DNA of 64,000 nt from Staphylococcus felis (GTDB taxonomy: Bacteria; Bacillota; Bacilli; Staphylococcales; Staphylococcaceae), in assembly GCF_003012915.1 (NCBI RefSeq), contig NZ_CP027770.1, positions 992,001 to 1,056,000 on the forward strand. The letters are read 5' to 3'. Positions 1 to 8,700 of the stretch are shown piece by piece; position 1 is the stretch's first letter, and each line of letters begins with the position of its first letter. The notes beneath the pieces were generated by a model. That model was given only the letters and a program-made list of their open reading frames with translations, did not search any database and was not told where the DNA came from. The position numbers and the translations under genes were made by a program.

Positions 1-1197
1 AAAGAGTACCGTTGCTAAAGTTAAAACAGTTGTAATACTTAACCTTACAAAAGACATGAGACGCTTAGGTGTAATAGAAAAAGCTTTAAAACCATGCTTT
101 CGTATTGGATTTTCAATAAAGTGATATGAAATCTCAGTCATAATCAAAATAAGTACAATGTCAATGATATAAACATAAAACGGTATTTGACCATTGACGA
201 AATGACTATGTAAGAAAACAATAATAGGATAGTGCCATAAATACATACTATAAGAACGTTTTCCAATATAAGTGAATAATTTGTTCCCTAATACCATAGC
301 AAAAATACCTGATGGCAATACTGAACTTGCAATGATAAGCAAAGTCAGAACGGAAATAAGGTAAAATCCACCCATATACAGCCAAGTATCATTATTATTG
401 ATAAAGAAAAATAACAAGATGAGTCCCGCGATGCTGAATAGTCCTATTAAACTAATCCAGATATTTTGTTTTTTCGGTATATTAAGAGACAGGTTAAACG
501 GTGGCCATATAAATGCTAACAGTGAACCGAGTAGTAAGGTTTGTAATCGTGTATCTGTCCCAAAATAAAGACGTGAATAGTTATGATCGACCACTGTAAA
601 ACTTAAAGCTATCATCAAAATGAGTGATAAGAGCGATACTGCTAAAATAATAAAGAATGTTGTTTTTTTCTTGAACACTTTTAAACAAATCAAGAGAATC
701 AAAGGATAAAATAAATAAAATTGCTCTTCGATAGCCAACGACCATAGATGTTTAAAAGGCTCTATAGCAAATTGATTAAAATAGTCAACATCTTCAAATA
801 TATACCACCAATTTGAAACATAAAATATTGCCGCGATAGCATCTTTTTTAACACTGAAAAAGATTTGTGGCTCAAATAGAATCGTATAAATGACAACGAT
901 TGTAATCATAAAAAAGACTGCAGGTATGAGTCGCTTCACTCTTCGCAACCAAAATTGAACTAAATCAATATGGTTTTTCTGGGTGTATTCAGATAAGAGT
1001 AACGAAGTGATTAAGTAACCTGAAATTACAAAAAAAGTATCAACACCTAAAAAGCCACCTGGTAGCCATAGAGGATTAAGGTGAAACATAATAATTGCAA
1101 GGACCGCAATAGCTCTAAAACCATCAAGACCAGGCAAGTACCTACGCTTTTGATTGTACTTATAGCGGTGCGTACGCTTTAATTCAGATACTGACAT
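1..1197 (-). CDS. oatA: Peptidoglycan O-acetyltransferase OatA, N-terminal part (partial)
   Basis: An open frame of 399 codons runs from an ATG at 1197 to the window edge with no stop. The N-terminus contains [15 protein letters not shown] and [16 protein letters not shown], hallmarks of the acyltransferase-3 membrane domain, followed by many hydrophobic segments. From memory it follows S. aureus OatA closely. OatA O-acetylates muramic acid at the outer membrane face and gives lysozyme resistance. The extracellular SGNH catalytic domain would lie outside the window. The neighbour isaA supports the call, because S. aureus has the two genes close together. The gap 1198-1404 shows nothing I can name. 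Confidence 0.88.
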   Translation of the reverse strand, partial: MSVSELKRTHRYKYNQKRRYLPGLDGFRAIAVLAIIMFHLNPLWLPGGFLGVDTFFVISGYLITSLLLSEYTQKNHIDLVQFWLRRVKRLIPAVFFMITIVVIYTILFEPQIFFSVKKDAIAAIFYVSNWWYIFEDVDYFNQFAIEPFKHLWSLAIEEQFYLFYPLILLICLKVFKKKTTFFIILAVSLLSLILMIALSFTVVDHNYSRLYFGTDTRLQTLLLGSLLAFIWPPFNLSLNIPKKQNIWISLIGLFSIAGLILLFFFINNNDTWLYMGGFYLISVLTLLIIASSVLPSGIFAMVLGNKLFTYIGKRSYSMYLWHYPIIVFLHSHFVNGQIPFYVYIIDIVLILIMTEISYHFIENPIRKHGFKAFSITPKRLMSFVRLSITTVLTLATVLF

Positions 1198-1404
1198 GAA
1201 TAAACCACCATTTCATTAAAAATTATAACTGTCTCTATGTATATATGAGTATAACCTATCATATCTTAAGGAGTTTATAAAGTTAAAATCCAAGGTTACA
1301 ATCTAAAAATAAGAATGATGCGTTATAAGTGAGATCAAATCAAAAGGCATAACGAAAGATGAATAAAGGGAAAGAAGTTGAAGAGGGGAATGCGTATGAG
1401 TAAT

Positions 1405-1433
1405 CAAAAAAACGCCCTCGTTAAGAGAGCGTT
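1405..1433 (-). terminator. Rho-independent terminator of isaA
   Basis: A 9-bp stem (1411-1419 with 1425-1433, one G-T pair) and a 5-nt loop are followed on the minus strand by a run of six T (1405-1410). It lies just downstream of the isaA stop. Confidence 0.85.
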
Positions 1434-1445
1434 TCATCGTCTATA

Positions 1446-2150
1446 TTACATACCCCAAGCTGAAAGACCTTGAGCTTTGTATGCTTTTGTAGCTGCATCA
1501 AGTTGTTCGTTGTAGCTACCAGTTGAACCCCAACCAGGCATAGTTTGGAATAAACCAGAAGCTCCTGATGCGTTACGTGCATTTAATTGACCATTAGACT
1601 CACGTGCAATAATAGTTTCCCAAGTAGATGCTGGAACACCTGTACGTGCAGCCATTTCTTGAGCGGCTCTTGAACCAACTGAACCTGCAGTATTACCGTT
1701 ACCTAAAGTGATAGAACCTGCACTAGCTGTTGATGTTTGAGTTGTTTGTGGCGCGCTTGTTGCAGCTGGTGCTTGAGTGTTTGATTGTTGTACAGTTGAA
1801 GCAGTGTTGCTACCATTTGATTGCGTTGCTTGTGCATTTACGTCTTGGATGTCAAATTGTGATGGTTGCGCTACTGTGTCAGTAACATTGCCATAACCAT
1901 TGAATGACCAACCGAATTGAGTACCGTTTGACCAGAAGTGGTAGCTTACACCGTCAAGTGTAAATGTATAGTCATAAGCACCCTCATGAATTGGGTGTTG
2001 ATTTAATGATGGGTCATTGCTTGATGCTAACTCTGCTAATTCTGCTTTATCAATGTTTTCTTCAGCGGCATTTGCGTCTGTAGCGTGAGTCGCAACGCCT
2101 GTAACTCCTAATGTTAACGCTAATGTTGAAGCGAATAATGTTTTCTTCAT
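1446..2150 (-). CDS. isaA: Probable lytic transglycosylase IsaA
   Basis: The 234-aa secreted protein has a signal peptide (about residues 1-28, ending DANA-A), a Ser/Thr/Gln-rich middle, and a C-terminal SLT-like domain. That domain contains IIARESNG, with the presumed catalytic Glu, SGASGLFQTMPGWG, and the terminal AQGLSAWGM. Length and end match S. aureus IsaA (233 aa) better than SceD. It cleaves peptidoglycan glycan strands outside the cell. An upstream ATG at 2204 exists, but the ATG at 2150 has a GGAGG ribosome-binding site at the right distance and begins a proper signal peptide. Two WalR boxes upstream fit control by the WalRK essential two-component system. Confidence 0.92.
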   Translation of the reverse strand: MKKTLFASTLALTLGVTGVATHATDANAAEENIDKAELAELASSNDPSLNQHPIHEGAYDYTFTLDGVSYHFWSNGTQFGWSFNGYGNVTDTVAQPSQFDIQDVNAQATQSNGSNTASTVQQSNTQAPAATSAPQTTQTSTASAGSITLGNGNTAGSVGSRAAQEMAARTGVPASTWETIIARESNGQLNARNASGASGLFQTMPGWGSTGSYNEQLDAATKAYKAQGLSAWGM

Positions 2151-2244
2151 AATAATAAGTCCTCCAGTAAAAATAATTTTTTCATTTTCAAATTGGCTTA
2201 CCAAAAAAATTCAACAACCACACTCTACCAACCTTCAAGCTATT

Positions 2245-2261
2245 TGTAAATTACGTGTAAA
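2245..2261. promoter_or_regulatory. WalR (YycF) box 1 upstream of isaA
   Basis: TGTAAA-N5-TGTAAA matches the published WalR direct-repeat consensus TGTWAH-N5-TGTWAH exactly. It lies about 95 nt upstream of the isaA start, in the gap shared with the divergent PPK2 gene. Confidence 0.75.
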
Positions 2262-2298
2262 TAACAAAACATTACAAGTTCTTTTCACATATCATTTG

Positions 2299-2315
2299 TG
2301 TAATGCTTTTGTAAT
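2299..2315. promoter_or_regulatory. WalR (YycF) box 2 upstream of isaA
   Basis: TGTAAT-N5-TGTAAT is a second exact match to the WalR consensus, 54 bp (about five helical turns) from box 1 and in the same orientation. The remaining bases up to 2547 show no other feature I can support. Confidence 0.68.
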
Positions 2316-2559
2316 ATTGATAATGGAAAATTTACGTTTTTTATAGTGGGAAAATGTTAGTAAGACTCGCTTTAAGGTGAACTGGCGTTTAAAAATAGCG
2401 TACGGATTGCTATTACAAATATTACAGTGCAGTTTTAAATTGTAATACTTATGACAGCAATGAAGACGAAAAATAAGAAATAAATACTCAAAAATGGACA
2501 TGAGACAATAGCAGTGAAATATAAACTTACGTATAATATAGTTAATTGAGGTGAAACAT

Positions 2560-3978
2560 ATGAATGAAAAAATTGAACAATTAAGATTACATGCAGCAAA
2601 GTTGACACGTCGCACAAATGAACTTGGTATTCCTGTTATGGTCGTCTTTGAAGGTGTTCCAGCATCTGGAAAAACACGACTAACAAATGAATTGTTGTTA
2701 ACGTTAGATGCTAAATATACGCATTTTATTGCAACAAAAACCCCTTCTGACTTTGACTTGAGGTATCAATTTTTACAAAAATTTTGGAATACATTGCCTG
2801 CGAAGGGACATATCAATATTTATTTTCGTAGTTGGTATTCGCATTATATTGATTACCATGTGCATAATATTAAAAAGACATTATTCAAAGATGGAAAAGT
2901 GATGCGTGATGCGATTACGAATTTTGAAACGATGCTTGATGCTGACCATCATGAGATTATTAAATTTTATATCCAAATTAATGAAGATAAGCGTCAAGAA
3001 CACATTGCTCAAATGAAAGCAAATCCACTTACAAGTTGGAAAGCGCAAGAATATGAACATGTGATTCCGAGAGAACAGTATGTGGATATGATGCAACAAT
3101 TAATGGATTATAGTTGGGAAGTGATTGACTATACACATCGAGAAGCAGCTATAGAGCAAATGTATAATCGTCTAATAGAGCGACTAGAAAATGCAATCAA
3201 AACATATCAAACAAAGGAATGTATCACAGATGGACAATTCACACCTGGCTTTACAACAAAACGATTCAAAAAACCAACAGAAAAAGTTAAAAAGGATGAA
3301 TATCGTGATCTAATTGAAGCATTGCAGTTGCGCTTAAGAGAGTTGCAATTCGCATTATATGAACGTAAGATCCCCCTTGTTTTAGTATATGAAGGAATGG
3401 ATGCAGCAGGTAAAGGGGGCAATATTAAGCGTGTCCGTGAATTGTTAGATCCGACAGGTTATGAGGTGACAGCAATTAGTGCGCCGTCTGATGTTGAATT
3501 GAATCATCATTATTTATGGCGATTTGCAACAGTGATGCCAAAAAGTGGTCATATAAGTATATTTGACCGTAGTTGGTATGGACGTGTTTTAGTTGAGCGT
3601 GTTGAAGGGTTTGCGAATAAGTGTGAGTGGACGCGTGCTTATCATGAAATCAATACTTTTGAAAAAATGTGGACAGATGAAGGCGCAATTATATTAAAAT
3701 TCTTTTTATCATTAGATAAAGAGGAACAACTCAAGCGATTTAAAGCCCGTCAAGAAGATGAAAATAAACAATGGAAGATTACGGATGAAGATTGGCGTAA
3801 TCGTGAAAAGTGGGATTTATACGTGCAGGCAAGTGATGAAATGATCGAAAAAACCAATACGAATGATGCCCCTTGGTTAGTCGTACCTGCAGACCATAAA
3901 AAAACAGCACGTATTCAAGTCTTAAAATATATCATTAAGAAATGTGAAGAAAAGCTTTGGGGCGTTAAAGATTATTAG
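2560..3978 (+). CDS. Two-domain PPK2-family polyphosphate:nucleotide phosphotransferase
   Basis: The 472-aa protein consists of two tandem PPK2 P-loop kinase domains. The C-terminal copy has canonical Walker A YEGMDAAGKGG (near residue 277) and FDRSWYGRVLVERVEGF. The N-terminal copy is degenerate: FEGVPASGKTR (near residue 30) lacks the conserved Asp, and FRSWYSHY lacks the Asp of DRSWY. This is the layout of class II PPK2/PAP enzymes, which transfer phosphate from polyphosphate to AMP; the C-terminal half is probably catalytic. The first in-frame start is GTG at 2551, but it is part of the GAGGTG ribosome-binding site of the ATG at 2560, so I use 2560. Substrate (AMP or ADP) is inferred. Confidence 0.85.
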   Translation: MNEKIEQLRLHAAKLTRRTNELGIPVMVVFEGVPASGKTRLTNELLLTLDAKYTHFIATKTPSDFDLRYQFLQKFWNTLPAKGHINIYFRSWYSHYIDYHVHNIKKTLFKDGKVMRDAITNFETMLDADHHEIIKFYIQINEDKRQEHIAQMKANPLTSWKAQEYEHVIPREQYVDMMQQLMDYSWEVIDYTHREAAIEQMYNRLIERLENAIKTYQTKECITDGQFTPGFTTKRFKKPTEKVKKDEYRDLIEALQLRLRELQFALYERKIPLVLVYEGMDAAGKGGNIKRVRELLDPTGYEVTAISAPSDVELNHHYLWRFATVMPKSGHISIFDRSWYGRVLVERVEGFANKCEWTRAYHEINTFEKMWTDEGAIILKFFLSLDKEEQLKRFKARQEDENKQWKITDEDWRNREKWDLYVQASDEMIEKTNTNDAPWLVVPADHKKTARIQVLKYIIKKCEEKLWGVKDY

Positions 3979-4120
3979 TTGCTAAGCCTTGAGTGCGATT
4001 CTCATGTGATGCATTTGTACTATAATATAGGTATATGATTAATAACACGAAGTAGCTAAGTTTATAATGATAGGCTATACTAATGCCAATTTTATGAATA
4101 TAGAAACAGAGGTTAGATGA

Positions 4121-5005
4121 ATGTCACATTCAAATTATGAACATAACGTTATGACGTTAACGAAGCATCAAGATGATCAGTTAGAAATTGTTTCAACAGG
4201 AGCAAAACAATCTAAGTACGCCATTGTTTTGTTACATGGTGCAGTGATGAATTATAAAATTATGACAGTGTTTGAAAAATACTTACATGACGTGCGTTTG
4301 ATTTTTATTAATTGTCCTGGCCGTGGTCAAAGTACAACGCTTAATCGAAAAGATCATGACTTATCGGACTATGCAACGAGAGTGAATGAGGCACTGGTCA
4401 ATATTGTTGAAACAGAACATATCGAAAAGTTAGCCATTATTGGTTACTCTATGGGTGGGCTGATTGCGACAAAATTAGCAGGTTATAATACATTGCCTAT
4501 TACACATTTGATTTATTTGAACAGTGCAGCCAAGATTGATTACAAAGAAATTAGAATCAGTAAGTTAATGACTGAAGTGATTAAAGAGATGACTCCAGAT
4601 ACTAATGATGGGATGATTAAAAGCATTCCTGAGTATGTTCTTGAGCGCGGTATCTCAAAAAAGTATAAAAACCAAAAAGATATCGACTTTTTGAATTATT
4701 TTGCCCCCATTAACGCAATGATTACAGATTTACAATATACTTTAAATACGAATTATTTAGATGATATTGATCGCATTCAGCAAATGCCAGATATTTTATT
4801 TTTGCTAGGGGAAGAAGATGTCATTTTTCCAAACAAGGATTCCAAAGAGACGATTGAACGATTTGAAGCGAGAGGGGCTAAGGTTAAGTCAATTATATAT
4901 CCTGATGTAGGGCACCTCGATTTTTTACGTGTATTAGATCGTGAAGATGATGGGCAACTTGGCAGTATTGAATATCACCTGAATCATTGGTTGGTACTTG
5001 AATAA
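4121..5005 (+). CDS. Alpha/beta hydrolase
   Basis: The 294-aa protein has the alpha/beta-hydrolase fold signature: an LLHGAVMNYK oxyanion-hole strand, the nucleophile elbow GYSMGG (Ser near residue 110), an acid in GEEDVIFP and a catalytic His in DVGHLDF near the C-terminus. No signal peptide or membrane segment is seen, so it should be cytoplasmic. The start has an AGAGG site about 8 nt upstream. Members act as carboxylesterases, lipases or C-C hydrolases; the substrate cannot be told. It stands alone, same strand as the PPK2 gene but separated by 142 nt. Confidence 0.8.
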   Translation: MSHSNYEHNVMTLTKHQDDQLEIVSTGAKQSKYAIVLLHGAVMNYKIMTVFEKYLHDVRLIFINCPGRGQSTTLNRKDHDLSDYATRVNEALVNIVETEHIEKLAIIGYSMGGLIATKLAGYNTLPITHLIYLNSAAKIDYKEIRISKLMTEVIKEMTPDTNDGMIKSIPEYVLERGISKKYKNQKDIDFLNYFAPINAMITDLQYTLNTNYLDDIDRIQQMPDILFLLGEEDVIFPNKDSKETIERFEARGAKVKSIIYPDVGHLDFLRVLDREDDGQLGSIEYHLNHWLVLE

Positions 5006-5112
5006 AATAAAAATAGATATAAGTATGGGGAGCGCGCGAATGATTTTAAGTGCTTGACGCAAACGTTTTGTAATTAATATTTTCAAACGTCTTAGAGTAA
5101 GAATAAAAAATA

Positions 5113-5226
5113 AACTGGAACTGAAGTAGTGAACGAGGTATAACGCCTTTTCTTCTGGGAAGCAGTAGACGGTATATGCATGCTAGTCTCTCAACACCCC
5201 TCGTATCACGTACTTTTGTTCCAGTT
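5113..5226. repeat. Long imperfect inverted repeat, possible structured RNA or bidirectional terminator
   Basis: Arms 5113-5138 and 5199-5226 are complementary over about 26 bp with few mismatches (outer AACTGGAAC/GTTCCAGTT, inner ACGAGG/CCTCGT). They flank about 60 nt that hold a small CTTC-tgg-GAAG hairpin and a GCATGC palindrome. A T-run follows the right arm on the plus strand, and an A/T-rich tract flanks the left arm. It fills the gap between the hydrolase gene and the convergent small membrane-protein gene. Confidence 0.6.
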
Positions 5227-5342
5227 TTTTGCATATAAATTATAGCCGCAAAAAAATATCTATGCCGAATAAGCATTAAGCACAATGATGACGCATATAG
5301 TGAAGGCTGATTAACCTGTATACTTAAATCATCATAGTGGCA

Positions 5343-5552
5343 TTAAAAGAAATCCGACGGTAACACATCGCTTAGTTCTAAATTTTGGACATGTTCAATA
5401 GGCTTGCTATTTAAAAAAGATTGTACTGAATCGCTGTAGACAACTTGATCTTTATAATGTTCGAGTGTTGATAAATTGTCTGGTTTGTCTATGAAGTTTG
5501 TGATGGCTATGATTGTGACTACTGCGATAGCCGCCCGTATGATTGTTCGCAT
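5343..5552 (-). CDS. Small single-span membrane or secreted protein, function unknown
   Basis: The 69-aa protein has a basic N-terminus followed by a hydrophobic segment (AAIAVVTIIAIT) and a polar, acidic C-terminal part ending DVLPSDFF. A strong GGAGGG ribosome-binding site lies 5-6 nt before the ATG, which makes it more credible than most short frames here. I do not recognise a family. It could be a membrane-anchored or exported small protein. It is divergent from the M60 protease gene. Confidence 0.55.
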   Translation of the reverse strand: MRTIIRAAIAVVTIIAITNFIDKPDNLSTLEHYKDQVVYSDSVQSFLNSKPIEHVQNLELSDVLPSDFF

Positions 5553-5762
5553 ATTATCCCTCCAATCTGTAGGTAGTATTCACAATTTTACATAAATTCG
5601 TATAGTATCTCATGGGTCTAAAGTAATAGATTCTAGCAAGTCTTAAGTTTTACTTAAATAAGACATTTCAATTGATTTTGCAATTTAAAATTTACTTTAT
5701 AAACATATTGCGCTCTGTTAATATAAAGTTAAGACATGATAAATAGGAGGACATATGAGTTA

Positions 5763-8700
5763 ATGAGTAACCGTAACCGTCAAAACTTTGGAGTGCATAA
5801 GGAAAATAGATATGCAATACGTAAATTCAATATTGGGATTGCTTCGGTATTGTTTGGAGCTACAGTATTATTGTCAATGACTCATGAAGCAAAAGCAGCA
5901 GAAACGAACACATCGCTCACACAAAAAAGCGAAATAGCACCTTCAACAAATGAGCCGCTAAATCACAATGAACAGAAAACAGCGTCGCCAATGCCAGTAG
6001 AAACAGAAAGTGAAAATGTTGAATCAGATACATTAGAAACGCCAATCGATAATAAACATAAAGATCAAGAAGATATAACTGCTCAAGCGGATACTTTAAA
6101 AATGGAAAGTGTCTCAAATAGTCTTAATGATATCGCTACGAATACACCTTCAGATGACGTCATTCATGAAGGTCAAAAGAACACCAACAATGAAATGAAA
6201 CAACTGGAAAACGCAACTGTAAAGCAAAATAGTTTTCGTTCTGTTGCCAATAATGCAGTAGACCATCCATCACCGTCACCTGAGGCTAAGACGACACAAA
6301 TTGAAGTTGAGGGTATTGAGGAAACAGTCTATCGAAAAGAGGTACCTGTATTGCAAGGGTCTAAGGTTGCTCAAACATTAGGGATGAATCGCGGTCTAGG
6401 ACAAGGAAGAGAAAGCTTGGGGATTATTTTACCTGAAAATGCCAAACTTTATATTCGTCAAGCGAAAGAACAAAATGAATCAGACCTTCGTGTAAGTCTT
6501 ATGACGAATGACGGTCAATTTAACAAAAATGAAGTTGTGCCTAAAAGTGGAGAGTGGGTGTCTATATCAACAGGACTTGATAGCGCAGCATTTGTATACT
6601 TGCCAAGAGGACTTGACAATCCACCGTTAATCGATTTTTATGTTGAACATAATAATATAAAAGCATTGCCAACGTATCGTCGTGGCCAAAGTCAAGAAGC
6701 GTTTGAAACACAATGGGTTGACCAAGATTCAAGTTATGCATATGTGGATGGTACATATAACGCGCTTTTAATCCCACGTGTTGATCGTGACCGTATATTA
6801 AATATGAAAAATCAACAAGGTGATACAGCATTTCGCAATCTTGATGAAATGATTGATTATTATGACGACATTATTCAAAAGTATAACAAATGGGTTGGAC
6901 TGAATGATAATCTAAACTCAGTTGATTTTAATCTAGGTCAAAAGTATTTTACTGTTGCGAATCAAAATGGCTATGGCTTAGCGTACTGGTCATGGGATCA
7001 TATGGGTTCGAATGAGCAATCAATCCGTAGCTATCTAACAAAAGGATGGCTTGCGTTACATGAGGTGGGACATGGTTTTGATGGATGGTTAACAGATGAT
7101 CCTAAAATGCCTTTATTAGAAGTATGGAATAATATTTTAGCAAATGAATATCAGATGAATGTAGAAAAAGAAGAAAAGGGATGGTTATACCAAGGTGACC
7201 AAGAAGGTTTTCAACGCTATGTACAAGACGAATTGCTAGATAAGGAGGTATATCGTCATATTAATGAATTTTCGCTGAAAGAGCGTTTGGATTTTATGAC
7301 GCGTATCGTACGTTTAACAACTATTGAGGGTTTCACTGAAATGTTACAAAAGCTACGTGTTGAATCTTCTAAAACTTCTTTATCAATTGATATGCCAGCA
7401 TGGGTAGGGGAATATTGGTTAGCCAATAGAGGTTATAATGGTTTAGCTTATTTTGACTTATTTAAGATTGATACGCCGCAATATTTAGAAGATCGTCTAA
7501 ACGAATATACGCATTCATACATTTATCCGTTAGCAATGTTGATTGAAGATGAAGCAGAACGTCAAAAATACATTGAAAAATTAGGCTTAGCGACGATATA
7601 TGAGCTCGTTAAATCATCTGATATTGCTGATACTCAAGTGACTGCACCTGCGACGATTCGTTTGAATTTAAATGGACACACACTCCCTAATGGTTCTAAA
7701 GTTCAGCTATTAGATGGAACAGTTAAAGTGGCTGAAGCTATTGTTGAGAACGGTGTAGCAAAGTTTGATCAGATTCGTGCAGGTGTTTACAAGGTTGTTG
7801 CGCCATTAACAGAAGCTTTAGCCTTGCCAGCACATGCCTATTTAGTCATACGTGAAAATCGAAACAATGAAAAGACGTTAGATTACCCACAAATTGATAT
7901 CACACAAAAGGCAATCTCTCAAAAGATTTCATTACAAGGTTTATCAAACTGGGAGTTTGCGTCAGTGAGTTATGATCCTAGTACAAAACAAGTCCAATAT
8001 CGACAAAATAAAGGCCAGCCACATCTTCACTTTAATGATGAGTACGCTCATGTCACAATTAAAAAGCAAGATGGAACAGTTGTATTTGACCAATCTTTTA
8101 TTGGCAATGATGAAGGCTCAAGTGTAAGTAATGATTATACGTTAGAATATAGTGATCAAATTATAGTCAAGCATCGTGAGCCTTCGCGTAGACAAATCAA
8201 ACGCATTGAAACAGGTGAAGAGATGTCTTTACCTGAATCTGGAAAAGAAACAGTGACATATACGTTAACAGAAAAAGGATTCAAGGTTAACGACGAAACA
8301 ATGGAAAATGTCGAAACACGCTATACGGAAACTATTAAAAATGATATTCATACACTTATTGAAAAGATTAATGCTACTCCTAGTAATGACTATCGCATAC
8401 AAATATACCGCCTAGTTCAAGATGTGAGTGAAGTTTCATCAGAAACAGAGAAAGAAGCACTAATGGCTCAGCTTGAACCTTATTTAGATAAGCAAGTTGT
8501 GACACCATTAACAGTTAAGCCTATCGAATATAACAACCAGGTGATATCTGGCCAAACAAGTAATCAAGCATCTGTTCAAGTGACGTTACCTTCTGGTGAA
8601 GTTTTAAATACACAAGCAGATGAAACGGGGGCATTTACAATCAATGTTCCTAAATCACAAGCACTTGCTTTGAATGATACAGTTCAAGTGGTCGCTACTA

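Noticed and set aside
2292..2617. Minus-strand frames between isaA and the PPK2 gene
   Set aside because: They are Cys/Phe/Ile-rich products of A/T-rich DNA, lack ribosome-binding sites and overlap the WalR boxes.
4000..4030. TATAAT at 4021-4026 as a promoter for the hydrolase gene
   Set aside because: No -35 element is found at 16-18 nt; the nearest TTGAGT is 26 nt away.
5046..5285. 79-codon minus-strand frame
   Set aside because: It runs through the inverted repeat and has no ribosome-binding site; composition is not protein-like.
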